A stretch of DNA of 64,000 nucleotides. Source: Clostridium sp. 12(A). GTDB lineage: Bacteria; Bacillota; Clostridia; Lachnospirales; Lachnospiraceae. The notes beneath the pieces are model-generated. The model saw only the letters and a list, made by a program, of their open reading frames with translations. It had not been told where the DNA came from and searched no databases. The stretch covers positions 620,001 through 684,000 of the forward strand of contig JAGI01000002.1 in NCBI GenBank assembly GCA_000526575.1. Reading direction: 5' to 3'. A program made the position numbers and the translations under genes. Below are positions 17,789 to 26,671 of this stretch, piece by piece; within the stretch, counting starts at the first letter, position 1; every line of letters starts with the position of its first letter.

Positions 17789-19480
17789 ATGAAAAAAATG
17801 TCACTTGTATTGGCTGCCGTTATGGCAACAGGCATGATTCTTACCGCTTGCGGCGGAAGTAAATCTACTCAGCCAACAACTGGTGCAGCTACCAGCGCAG
17901 CAAACGGAGAAACCACCGCACCAGCAGAAGGGAATTCCAAAGGGCTTGATCTTGCAGTTCAGATTGGACCAGATCCGGAGACAATCGATCCTGCTTTAAA
18001 TAGTGCGGTTGATGGTGGAAATATGATTCTTCATGCATTCGAGACATTGCTGTCTGTTGATTCTGAGAACAAGATCGTACCAGGTCAGGCAGAGTCTTTT
18101 GATGTATCTGAAGATGGATTAACTTATACCTTCCACCTTCGTAAAGGGTTAAAGTGGAGCGATGGCACACCTTTAACAGCAAATGATTTTGTTTACTCAT
18201 GGAAGAGACTGGCTGATCCTAAGACAGCAGCACCATATGCAGGGGATATGCTTGGATATGTAAAGGGATATGATGAAGCAGCAGCTGGAAATCTTGATGC
18301 TCTTGGTCTTTCCGCACCAGATGAAAATACATTTGTAGTAGAATTATCTGCTCCTTGTGTTTATTTCTCTAAGCTTGTAACACATGGCTCCATGGTTCCT
18401 GTTGAAAAGGCTACTGTAGAAGCTAATGGTGATCAGTGGACTTTAAAGCCAGAAACTTATGTTTCTAACGGTCCTTTAAAAATGATCGAATGGGTTCCAG
18501 GATCTCACATTACATTCGCTAAGAATGAGAATTACTGGGATGCAGATAAGGTAACCTTAAATACTCTTAAATTCGTTCTTATGGAAGACGGAAACGCTGC
18601 TTACAGTGCTTATCAGACAGGCGAAGTTTCCATGATCAAGACTGTTCCTACAGAAGAAGTTCCAGGTCTGAAAGGAAAAGAAGATTTCCATGTAGAGCCT
18701 ATCATGGGTACCTACTACCTTGATTTCCAGAACCAGAAAGAGCCATTTAACAATCCTGACGTTCGTATGGCATTAAGCCTTGCAATCGATAGAGAATACG
18801 TTGCTAACACAGTAATGCAGGGAACTTATATGCCTGCTACTAACTTTGTTGGACCTGGTATTTCTGATGCAGAGCCAGGAAGCTTCTTTGAAGATGAAAC
18901 CAAAAAGCTTAACGGCAAAAATTTCTTTGATTTAGAGAATCATGATGCTGATGTAGCAAAAGCAAAAGAACTTCTTGCAAAAGCTGGTTATCCAGATGGT
19001 CAGGGCTTCCCAACAATTGAATATATGATTAATGACTCTGGTTACCACAAACCAGTTGCTGAGTATTTACAGAGCTGCTGGAAAGAGGTACTTAACATTA
19101 ACGTAGATATCAAAGTTGTTGAGTGGGCAACCTTCACACCAACCCGTCGTGCTGGTGATTATCAGGTAGCTCGTGATGGTTGGGTTTACGATTATGATGA
19201 TCCTTCCAATATGCTGAACTTAATGATGGCATCAAGCGGTAACAACAATGCGAAGTACAACAATCCAGAACTTGATAAGCTGTTAGACGAAGCAAACACA
19301 ACTGCAGATGAGAAAGAACATTACGCAAAGCTTCACGAAGCTGAGAACATCATTCTGAAAGATGCAGCAATTGCTCCAGTTGCTTATTACACTGATTTCT
19401 GGTTACAGAATCCGAAGTTAAAAGGAACATGGCATTCTCCATACGGCTACTGGTTCTTCCAGTATGCTACTATGGACTAA
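17789..19480 (+). CDS. oppA: Oligopeptide-binding lipoprotein OppA (copy 1)
   Basis: A 563-aa extracytoplasmic peptide-binding protein (SBP_bac_5 family). The signal peptide is of lipoprotein type: KK, then a hydrophobic stretch ending in lipobox LTAC (Cys about residue 22), followed by a low-complexity Thr/Ala/Gly linker to about residue 50. The mature domain opens with the family pattern GPDPETIDPALNSA. The ATG at 17789 follows AGGAGG by seven bases. It delivers peptides to OppBCDF encoded just upstream. A very similar second copy follows. Confidence 0.95.
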   Translation: MKKMSLVLAAVMATGMILTACGGSKSTQPTTGAATSAANGETTAPAEGNSKGLDLAVQIGPDPETIDPALNSAVDGGNMILHAFETLLSVDSENKIVPGQAESFDVSEDGLTYTFHLRKGLKWSDGTPLTANDFVYSWKRLADPKTAAPYAGDMLGYVKGYDEAAAGNLDALGLSAPDENTFVVELSAPCVYFSKLVTHGSMVPVEKATVEANGDQWTLKPETYVSNGPLKMIEWVPGSHITFAKNENYWDADKVTLNTLKFVLMEDGNAAYSAYQTGEVSMIKTVPTEEVPGLKGKEDFHVEPIMGTYYLDFQNQKEPFNNPDVRMALSLAIDREYVANTVMQGTYMPATNFVGPGISDAEPGSFFEDETKKLNGKNFFDLENHDADVAKAKELLAKAGYPDGQGFPTIEYMINDSGYHKPVAEYLQSCWKEVLNINVDIKVVEWATFTPTRRAGDYQVARDGWVYDYDDPSNMLNLMMASSGNNNAKYNNPELDKLLDEANTTADEKEHYAKLHEAENIILKDAAIAPVAYYTDFWLQNPKLKGTWHSPYGYWFFQYATMD

Positions 19481-19494
19481 GAATAAAATCTTAC

Positions 19495-19532
19495 AAAAAA
19501 GCAGTCAGGAAGTATTTCCTGGCTGCTTTTTT
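19495..19532 (+). terminator. Rho-independent terminator after oppA copy 1
   Basis: AAAAAAGCAGTCAGGAA / TTCCTGGCTGCTTTTTT, a 17-bp stem with one wobble and a 4-nt loop. Confidence 0.9.
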
Positions 19533-19696
19533 GTGTCTCAAATTTTAGGATTAATCAATATTTTAGTAATAATTGAACAATAAAAACTATATATTATTGA
19601 TTTAATTGTTCTTCTATGATATCCTGTAAAAAATTGGTAAAACATTTAGCTATATTATGGGTTGCCAATAATATGATATTTATAGGAGGATGAGCT

Positions 19697-21379
19697 ATGA
19701 AAAAGAAATCACTTTTTTTAGTTGCGGTAATGGTATCCAGCCTGATTCTTTCTGCCTGCGGTGGGAATAAAGCGGCTGAACCATCAAAGGGCGCAACTTC
19801 AGCGGCAAACGGGGAGACGACTGCTCCAGCTAACGGAACTGCAGGTCTTGATCTTGCAGTACAGGTTGGACCTGACCCTGAAACCATTGATCCTGCCTTA
19901 AACAGTGCAGCTGACAGTGCTAACATGATTATGCATGCGTTTGAGACATTGTTGATTGTAGACAAAGATAATAAGATTGTGCCGGGACAAGCAGAATCTT
20001 ATGAAGTGTCAGATGATGGGCTTACATATACCTTTCATTTACGTGATGGTTTAAAGTGGAGTGATGGTACTCCCTTAACGGCAAACGACTTCGTTTTCTC
20101 CTGGAAAAGGCTTTCGGATCCTAATGTTGCAGCTCCATATGGAGAAGATATGTTAGGATATGTAAAAGGTTATAAGGAGGCCGCAGCTGGAGATATTGAC
20201 GCTCTTGGCGTTTCCGCGCCGGATGATAAGACCTTTGTTGTAGAGTTATCTGTTCCCTGCGTATATTTTATAAAGATTGTAACTCATGCAACCATGGTTC
20301 CTGTGCAGAAGACGTCTGTAGAGGCCAATGGGGAGCAGTGGAGCTTAAAGCCTGAAACTTATATTTCCAATGGTCCCTTAAAGATGATTGAGTGGGTTCC
20401 AGGTTCCCATGTCACTTTTGCTAAGAATGATAATTACTGGAATGCAGATAAAGTTACGATTAATACTTTGAAATTTGTTTTAATGGAAGATGCTAACGCA
20501 GCTTACAGTGCATACCGGACTGGAGAAGTGGCTATGATTAAGGATGTTCCTACAGAGGAAATCCCTTCTCTTCAGGGCAATGAAGAATTTCATGTAGCGC
20601 CCAACGTTGGAGTTTCCTATTTAGATTTTAATAATCAAAAGGAGCCTTTTACCAATCCAGATGTCCGTAAAGCCCTGAGTCTGGCTATTGACCGGGATTA
20701 TGTATCAAATACAGTCATGCAGGGAATCGGAGCTCCTGCAGGAAACTTTGTACCTCAGGGTGTCAGTGATGCTGAAAGCGGAACTTATTTTGAGGATGTA
20801 ACCAGGAAAAATAACGGCGGAGATTTCTTTAATATTAAAAATCATGAAGAAGATTTAAAAAAAGCTAAGGAGCTTCTTGCAAAAGCTGGATATCCTGACG
20901 GAAAGGGATTTCCGGTAGTTGAATATATGACCAATGACGCAGGTCATAACAAAGCAGTGGCAGAGTATTTACAGAGCTGCTGGAAGGAACTTGGCGTTAA
21001 CATGGACATTAAAATCGTGGAATGGGGAACCTTTGCACCAACCCGCCGTGCAGGAGATTATCTCACAGCACGGGATGCATGGAGTCTTGATTATGATGAT
21101 CCTTCTAATCTGCTGAACTTATTTAAATCAACAAGTGGCAATAACAATGCTCAATATAAGAACCCAGAACTTGATAAGCTGCTTGATGAAGCCAATGCTA
21201 CTCTCGATGTAAAAGAGCATTATACAAAACTTCATGAAGCAGAGAACATGATTCTTGAAGATGCAGCGATTGCTCCCCTTAACTATAGAAATGAATTCTG
21301 GTTACAGAATACAAAGTTAAAAGGAACATGGTATTCTCCATTTGGTTACTGGTTCTTCCAGTATGCCACCATGGAATAA
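19697..21379 (+). CDS. Oligopeptide-binding lipoprotein OppA (copy 2)
   Basis: A 560-aa paralogue of the preceding gene, colinear over its whole length and clearly similar (GPDPETIDPALNSA near the N-terminus; both end SP-GYWFFQYATM). The lipobox is LSAC with Cys at about residue 22. It has its own ribosome site (TAGGAGG) and own terminator, so expression is probably separate. Codon choice is more relaxed than in copy 1. Differences cluster in the signal/linker and scattered surface positions, suggesting a tandem duplication followed by a shift in peptide preference or regulation. Confidence 0.93.
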   Translation: MKKKSLFLVAVMVSSLILSACGGNKAAEPSKGATSAANGETTAPANGTAGLDLAVQVGPDPETIDPALNSAADSANMIMHAFETLLIVDKDNKIVPGQAESYEVSDDGLTYTFHLRDGLKWSDGTPLTANDFVFSWKRLSDPNVAAPYGEDMLGYVKGYKEAAAGDIDALGVSAPDDKTFVVELSVPCVYFIKIVTHATMVPVQKTSVEANGEQWSLKPETYISNGPLKMIEWVPGSHVTFAKNDNYWNADKVTINTLKFVLMEDANAAYSAYRTGEVAMIKDVPTEEIPSLQGNEEFHVAPNVGVSYLDFNNQKEPFTNPDVRKALSLAIDRDYVSNTVMQGIGAPAGNFVPQGVSDAESGTYFEDVTRKNNGGDFFNIKNHEEDLKKAKELLAKAGYPDGKGFPVVEYMTNDAGHNKAVAEYLQSCWKELGVNMDIKIVEWGTFAPTRRAGDYLTARDAWSLDYDDPSNLLNLFKSTSGNNNAQYKNPELDKLLDEANATLDVKEHYTKLHEAENMILEDAAIAPLNYRNEFWLQNTKLKGTWYSPFGYWFFQYATME

Positions 21380-21401
21380 AGGGAAAAATTTGATATGAGA
21401 T

Positions 21402-21429
21402 ACCCGGGAATTTATTTCCCGGGTTTTTT
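21402..21429 (+). terminator. Rho-independent terminator after oppA copy 2
   Basis: ACCCGGGAA (21402-21410) pairs with TTCCCGGGT (21416-21424), followed by a T6 run. Confidence 0.92.
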
Positions 21430-21444
21430 GCGGGGAAATACCTC

Positions 21445-21473
21445 TTTCCAACCTTCTAAAAGTATGCTATAAT
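21445..21473 (+). promoter_or_regulatory. Candidate promoter of pyrH
   Basis: TATAAT (21468-21473) with a weak -35 TTTCCA (21445-21450), 17-bp spacer. Confidence 0.55.
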
Positions 21474-21511
21474 CTTTTAAGACAATACAAAAGTACAGGA
21501 GAGTTAAGGTT

Positions 21512-22213
21512 ATGAATCCAAGACGTGTATTATTAAAACTCAGCGGTGAGGCTCTTGCCGGAGCAGAGAAGACCGGCTATGATGAGTCTACGGTGAAAGA
21601 AGTTGCACGGCAGGTTAAGATATCCGTTGATGCAGGTGTCCAGGTGGGCATTGTTATCGGCGGAGGGAACTTCTGGAGAGGAAGAACCAGTAATGCCATT
21701 GACAGAACGAAGGCGGACCAGATCGGAATGCTGGCTACTATCATGAACTGTATTTATGTTTCGGAGATTTTCCGGAATGAAGGGATGGGCGCTGAGATCT
21801 TGACACCTTTTTCATGTGGTTCCATGACAGAGCTTTTTTCCAAAGACAGAGCCAATAAGTATTTTGCAGAAGGTAAGGTAGTATTCTTTGCCGGCGGGAC
21901 CGGTCATCCTTATTTCTCTACGGATACTGGAATTGCACTGCGTGCGATTGAGATGGATGCAGACTGTATTCTTCTGGCTAAGGCCATAGATGGTGTATAT
22001 GACAGCGATCCAAAGATTAATCCCAAGGCTGTAAAGTATGATAAGATTACAATTCAGGAAGTAATAGATAAGCAGCTTGGAGTGATTGATCTGACTGCTT
22101 CCATTATGTGTATGGAAAATAAGATGCCGCTTGCGGTATTCAGCTTGAATGAAAAAGATGGCATTGCCAATGCCATGCAGGGAAAAATAAACGGTACGAT
22201 TGTTACCGCATAA
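21512..22213 (+). CDS. pyrH: UMP kinase
   Basis: A 233-aa hexameric bacterial UMP kinase of the amino-acid-kinase fold, making UDP for pyrimidine nucleotide synthesis. The glycine-rich start (LKLSGEALAG), the IVIGGGNFWRG motif and the DADCILLAKAIDGVYDSDP region are characteristic. It starts the block pyrH-frr-uppS-cdsA-dxr-rseP-ispG-polC. frr follows 13 bases later. Confidence 0.97.
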   Translation: MNPRRVLLKLSGEALAGAEKTGYDESTVKEVARQVKISVDAGVQVGIVIGGGNFWRGRTSNAIDRTKADQIGMLATIMNCIYVSEIFRNEGMGAEILTPFSCGSMTELFSKDRANKYFAEGKVVFFAGGTGHPYFSTDTGIALRAIEMDADCILLAKAIDGVYDSDPKINPKAVKYDKITIQEVIDKQLGVIDLTASIMCMENKMPLAVFSLNEKDGIANAMQGKINGTIVTA

Positions 22214-22226
22214 CCAGGAGGACGAT

Positions 22227-22781
22227 ATGCAGGAAATTTTACAGGTTTACGACGAGAAGATGAATAAGACATTAAAAGCACTGGAGAATGATTTTATGGC
22301 CATTCGTGCTGGACGTGCCAATCCTCATGTGTTGGACAAAATCAGAGTTGATTACTACGGTACGCCAACTCCCCTTCAGCAGGTTGGTAACGTTACCATT
22401 CCAGAAGCACGCATGATTATAATCCAGCCATGGGAAAAGAGCTTGTTAAAGGCCATTGAGAAAGCGATTCTTACTTCTGACTTAGGCATTAATCCAACAA
22501 ATGACGGAAACGTAATTCGCCTTGTATTCCCAGAGCTTACTGAGGAACGCAGAAAAGAGCTGGTGAAGGATGTGAAAAAGAAGGGTGAGAATGCAAAGAT
22601 CGCTATCCGCAATATTCGCCGCGATGCCAATGATGCGTTTAAGAAGCAGTTAAAGGCAGAGGAGATATCTGAGGACGAGCAGGCTGATGCAGAAGATAAA
22701 ATCCAGAAGTTAACAGATAAGATGATCGCGCAGATCGATAAAGCGATTGATGAGAAGTCTAAAGATCTTCTTACGGTATAA
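22227..22781 (+). CDS. frr: Ribosome recycling factor
   Basis: A 184-aa RRF that, with EF-G, splits post-termination ribosomes. The C-terminal signature RREL-like EERRKELVKDVKKKGENAK and IRRDANDAFKK are present, as is the ratio of three-helix bundle to small domain. The ATG at 22227 follows CAGGAGG; nine upstream codons in frame overlap pyrH and are not needed. Confidence 0.97.
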   Translation: MQEILQVYDEKMNKTLKALENDFMAIRAGRANPHVLDKIRVDYYGTPTPLQQVGNVTIPEARMIIIQPWEKSLLKAIEKAILTSDLGINPTNDGNVIRLVFPELTEERRKELVKDVKKKGENAKIAIRNIRRDANDAFKKQLKAEEISEDEQADAEDKIQKLTDKMIAQIDKAIDEKSKDLLTV

Positions 22782-22788
22782 AATTTTG

Positions 22789-22822
22789 AACAGGGGGGCA
22801 GGCTTTTTGCCTGTCCTGTTTT
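22789..22822 (+). terminator. Hairpin after frr
   Basis: AACAGGGGGGCAGGC / GCCTGTCCTGTTTT, imperfect stem ending in TTTT. It precedes uppS by 24 bases and may attenuate readthrough. Confidence 0.65.
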
Positions 22823-22846
22823 GTGTTTTATAAGGAGCGATTTAAA

Positions 22847-23569
22847 ATGGAAGATAAGATACAGGGAATGGTGATACCAGAGCATGTTGCTATCATATTA
22901 GATGGGAATGGCAGGTGGGCCAAGAAAAGAGGACTTCCCAGAAGTTTGGGACATAAAGAAGGCTGTGTGACTGTAGAGAAAACAGTTGAGGATGCAGCCA
23001 GACTTGGAATTAAATATTTAACGGTATATGGTTTTTCCACTGAGAACTGGAAGCGTTCTTCCGATGAGGTGGGAGCACTGATGCAGCTTTTTCGATACTA
23101 CATGGTGAGACTGTTAAAGGTTGCAAAATCCAATAATGTTCGTGTTAAGATGATTGGTGATCGGGAACGATTTGATCAGGATATTGTGGAAGGTCTTAAC
23201 AAGCTGGAGAGGGAGACAAAAGACAATACTGGCCTGACTTTTGTGATAGCAGTAAATTACGGCGGCCGTGACGAGATCGTCCGCGCAGCTAAAAAAGTTA
23301 TGAAAGATGTGAGAGATGGAAAGATTTTGCCGGAAGATATGGATGAGAAGCTGTTTCAGTCTTATCTGGATACCGCTGAGATACCAGATCCTGATTTGTT
23401 AATTCGTACCAGCGGGGAATTAAGGCTGTCTAATTATCTGTTATGGCAGCTTGCTTATACGGAGCTCTATGTTACTGATTGCTATTGGCCTGATTTTAAT
23501 ATGGAAGAAATGAAAAAGGCAATTGCGGCGTACAATAACAGGGAACGAAGATTCGGGGGAGTAAAGTGA
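22847..23569 (+). CDS. uppS: Undecaprenyl diphosphate synthase (cis-prenyltransferase)
   Basis: A 240-aa cis-prenyltransferase that extends farnesyl diphosphate with IPP to the C55 carrier lipid for peptidoglycan. The catalytic DGNGRWA motif is near residue 20 and the C-terminal RTSGELRLSNYLLWQ motif near residue 190. The ATG at 22847 is preferred (TAAGGAG upstream); a GTG eight codons earlier overlaps the frr hairpin. Confidence 0.96.
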   Translation: MEDKIQGMVIPEHVAIILDGNGRWAKKRGLPRSLGHKEGCVTVEKTVEDAARLGIKYLTVYGFSTENWKRSSDEVGALMQLFRYYMVRLLKVAKSNNVRVKMIGDRERFDQDIVEGLNKLERETKDNTGLTFVIAVNYGGRDEIVRAAKKVMKDVRDGKILPEDMDEKLFQSYLDTAEIPDPDLLIRTSGELRLSNYLLWQLAYTELYVTDCYWPDFNMEEMKKAIAAYNNRERRFGGVK

Positions 23570-23588
23570 TTCAGGGGGAGGTAACGCG

Positions 23589-24389
23589 ATGTTTACGATC
23601 AGACTCATAAGCGGTATAATACTTGTGCTGATTGCTCTTTTAACAGTGGGCAGCGGAGGGATTTTGCTGTTTGTAACGACCGTTTCCATTTCTCTCATCG
23701 GTTTGTTTGAATTGTATCGCGTGATGAGGATACAACGAAACTTATTGGGGTATATGGGATATTTGGCAGTAATCGCTTATTATGGATTGCTGTGGTTTCA
23801 TATGGAAGACAAGATGCTTTTATTATCGGTAGGATTTTTGATGATTCTTATGAGCATCTATGTGTTTGCTTTCCCTAAATTTCAGCTGGAAGAGGTGTCG
23901 GTAGCCTTTTTAGGTTTATTCTATGTCGCTGTGATGCTTTCTTATTTATATCAGGTCAGATCTATGGAAGATGGAAAGTACCTGGTGTGGTTGGTATTTT
24001 TAAGCTCTTGGGGGAGTGATACCTGTGCTTACTGTGTGGGGAGTTTGATTGGAAAACACCGTTTAGCCCCGGTCCTCAGTCCTCATAAATCCATTGAGGG
24101 CGCTATCGGAGGCGTGGTGGGAGCTGCACTATTAGGCTCCTTGTATGCCGGTGTCTTTGGCGAATCCATGATAGGGCTTAGTACTCCGATATTCACCTGT
24201 ATGCTGGCTTGTGCTGTGGCAGCCCTTATTTCACAGATCGGTGATCTGGCTGCATCTGCAATCAAGAGAAACCATCAAGTGAAGGATTATGGAAAGCTGA
24301 TTCCAGGTCATGGGGGAATTTTAGATCGTTTCGACAGCATGCTTTTTACAGCACCTGCTATTTATTTGGCAATTACTTTTTTACGTTAG
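23589..24389 (+). CDS. cdsA: Phosphatidate cytidylyltransferase
   Basis: A 266-aa polytopic membrane enzyme making CDP-diacylglycerol from phosphatidate and CTP. The C-terminal CdsA signature is intact: SPHKSIEGAIGG (about residues 164-175) and KDYGKLIPGHGGILDRFDS (about residues 235-253). About seven membrane segments precede or interleave with it. The start has GGGGGAGG nine bases upstream, and uppS ends 19 bases earlier. Confidence 0.95.
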   Translation: MFTIRLISGIILVLIALLTVGSGGILLFVTTVSISLIGLFELYRVMRIQRNLLGYMGYLAVIAYYGLLWFHMEDKMLLLSVGFLMILMSIYVFAFPKFQLEEVSVAFLGLFYVAVMLSYLYQVRSMEDGKYLVWLVFLSSWGSDTCAYCVGSLIGKHRLAPVLSPHKSIEGAIGGVVGAALLGSLYAGVFGESMIGLSTPIFTCMLACAVAALISQIGDLAASAIKRNHQVKDYGKLIPGHGGILDRFDSMLFTAPAIYLAITFLR

Positions 24390-24439
24390 CATGATTGATG
24401 ACTGGAATTTTGTAAAAGAAAAGGAGTTAGCAGCATAAG

Positions 24440-25582
24440 ATGAAGAAAATAGCAATTCTGGGTTCTACAGGTTCCATCGGAACTCAAACCCTGGAGGTGG
24501 TTGAAAACCAAGGGGATATGGAAGTTACCGCATTGGCCGCGGGGAACAATATCAGACTATTAGAAGAACAGATCAGAAAGTTCATGCCTAAACTTGTGTG
24601 CGTTTGGAATGAGGAAAAAGCAAAAGAACTGGCTGTTTCGGTGGGAGACCTGCCGGTTCGTGTTGTTTCCGGTATGGAAGGGCTGATTGAAGTCTCTACA
24701 GAACCTTCCGCTGACATTGTAGTGACCGCAGTGGTAGGAATGATAGGAATACGTCCAACCATAGCAGCCATGGAGGCTGGAAAAGATATTGCTCTTGCAA
24801 ATAAGGAAACTTTAGTGACTGCTGGTCACATCATCATGCCGCTGGCAAAAAAATGTGGAGTTAACATTCTGCCGGTTGACAGCGAACACAGTGCAATTTT
24901 TCAATGTCTAAACGGTGAAAATAAGAAAACCATACATAAGGTCCTGCTGACAGCCTCTGGTGGCCCTTTCCGTGGAAAAACCAGAGAAGAATTAAAGTCG
25001 GTTCAGGTAGAGGATGCCTTAAAGCATCCCAATTGGTCTATGGGCAGAAAAATTACCATTGATTCCTCAACGATGGTAAACAAAGGACTAGAGGTCATGG
25101 AGGCAAAATGGCTGTTTGATGTTTCCATGGATCAGGTTGAAGTAGTGGTACAGCCTAAAAGTATTATTCATTCTATGGTAGAATTTGAAGATGGGGCAGT
25201 TATGGCACAGCTTGGTACGCCAGATATGAAACTCCCCATTCAGTATGCCCTTTATTATCCGGAGAGAAGATTTATTCCCGGTGAACGTCTTGATTTTTGG
25301 AGCCTTAAAGAGATTGTTTTTGAAAAACCGGATATGGTAAATTTCCCGGGGCTTTCCCTGGCATACCAGGCCGGAAGAAGAGGCGGAACCCTTCCTACTG
25401 TATTCAACGCAGCCAATGAGCGCGCCGTTGAAAAATTTTTAAACAGAGAAATCTCATATCTTTCCATTACAGATATGATAGAGGGAGCTATGAACGGGCA
25501 TACTGTAAAAGAGAATCCAACAGTGGATGAGATTCTTGAAGCAGAAAATGCGGCTTATGAATATATAGAAAGCAGGTGGTAG
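24440..25582 (+). CDS. dxr: 1-deoxy-D-xylulose 5-phosphate reductoisomerase
   Basis: A 380-aa NADPH-dependent enzyme, the first committed step of the MEP isoprenoid pathway, supplying IPP for uppS. GSTGSIGTQTLEVV is the nucleotide-binding motif (residues 8-21), with ANKETLVTAG and the DSEHSAIFQCL metal/substrate loop in the middle. It pairs functionally with ispG two genes downstream. Confidence 0.97.
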   Translation: MKKIAILGSTGSIGTQTLEVVENQGDMEVTALAAGNNIRLLEEQIRKFMPKLVCVWNEEKAKELAVSVGDLPVRVVSGMEGLIEVSTEPSADIVVTAVVGMIGIRPTIAAMEAGKDIALANKETLVTAGHIIMPLAKKCGVNILPVDSEHSAIFQCLNGENKKTIHKVLLTASGGPFRGKTREELKSVQVEDALKHPNWSMGRKITIDSSTMVNKGLEVMEAKWLFDVSMDQVEVVVQPKSIIHSMVEFEDGAVMAQLGTPDMKLPIQYALYYPERRFIPGERLDFWSLKEIVFEKPDMVNFPGLSLAYQAGRRGGTLPTVFNAANERAVEKFLNREISYLSITDMIEGAMNGHTVKENPTVDEILEAENAAYEYIESRW

Positions 25583-25583
25583 A

Positions 25584-26642
25584 TTGTCCAGTGTTATCGT
25601 AGCAATTCTGGTATTCGGACTGATTGTATTAATTCATGAACTGGGTCACTTTTTGTTCGCAAAAAAGAATGGGATCACAGTAGTAGAATTTTCCATTGGT
25701 ATGGGTCCAAGACTGGTGCATTTCAAAAAGGGAGAAACGATTTATTCCATTAAGGCATTGCCTCTAGGTGGTTCCTGTATGATGCTGGGTGAGGATGAAG
25801 AGAATGCGGATGAAGGTGCATTCCAGAATAAATCCATTCCAGCCCGTATGTCTGTCATAGCGGCAGGTCCTATTTTTAACTTTATTCTTGCATTTCTTCT
25901 TTCCCTTATTTTAGTGGGGATGAGTGGATACGATACAACATATGTAAAAGAAGTAACAAAAGACTCCCCTGCATATGCAGCGGGGATGCAGCCCGGTGAT
26001 AAACTTCTTAAGATCAATGGAGAAAGTGTATCCATGTACCGGGAATACATTCTTTACAAACTCTTAAAGCCGGATGAGAAGATGAATCAGGTGGAATTTT
26101 TAAGAGTGGATTCAAGCACAGGAGAAAGCAGTATTAAAACAGCTTCTGTCACTCCTGAGCTATCCAAGGAAACTGGTAAATATTTAATTGGAATTACCAT
26201 AGCACCACAAAATATAAAAGTAGCTTCTGTTGGGGAGCTGGTGAAATACGGTTATAAGGAAATGGAATATGATGTGAAGCTGACAGTGAAAAGCCTTGGT
26301 ATGCTTTTTTCCGGCAAAGCAAGCGTCAATGACTTAAGTGGTCCCGTGGGAATTGTTGTTATGATTGATGATTCTGTAAAGGCAGGCCTGACAGTTAGTC
26401 TAGCAGCTGCTTTTATGAATGTACTCAGCATGTGTATTCTACTCAGTGCCAACTTGGGAGTTATGAACCTTCTTCCCATTCCAGCCCTTGATGGAGGCCG
26501 TCTTCTGTTTCTGATTATTGAAGCAATCAGAGGCAAACGTATGGACCCCAACAAAGAAGGTCTGGTAAATATGATCAGTATGGCCGCCTTATTTGCTCTT
26601 ATGATCTTTGTGGTGTTTAACGATATTAACCGATTTACGTAA
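25584..26642 (+). CDS. rseP: RseP-family site-2 intramembrane metalloprotease
   Basis: A 352-aa membrane zinc protease that cleaves membrane-spanning regulators such as anti-sigma factors. The zinc motif HELGH (His18, Glu19, His22) lies in the first membrane segment, a PDZ domain spans about residues 115-190, and the C-terminal [13 protein letters not shown] carries the third metal ligand Asp. The start is TTG one base after the dxr stop, with AGGTGG inside the dxr end, so translation is coupled. Confidence 0.95.
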   Translation: MSSVIVAILVFGLIVLIHELGHFLFAKKNGITVVEFSIGMGPRLVHFKKGETIYSIKALPLGGSCMMLGEDEENADEGAFQNKSIPARMSVIAAGPIFNFILAFLLSLILVGMSGYDTTYVKEVTKDSPAYAAGMQPGDKLLKINGESVSMYREYILYKLLKPDEKMNQVEFLRVDSSTGESSIKTASVTPELSKETGKYLIGITIAPQNIKVASVGELVKYGYKEMEYDVKLTVKSLGMLFSGKASVNDLSGPVGIVVMIDDSVKAGLTVSLAAAFMNVLSMCILLSANLGVMNLLPIPALDGGRLLFLIIEAIRGKRMDPNKEGLVNMISMAALFALMIFVVFNDINRFT

Positions 26643-26671
26643 GCGGGTATGGACTCAGATTGGAGGAAGAC

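Noticed and set aside
19536-19690. CodY box upstream of the second oppA
   Set aside because: The best AATTTTCWGAAAATT-like matches have about five mismatches in very AT-rich DNA, which is not above background.
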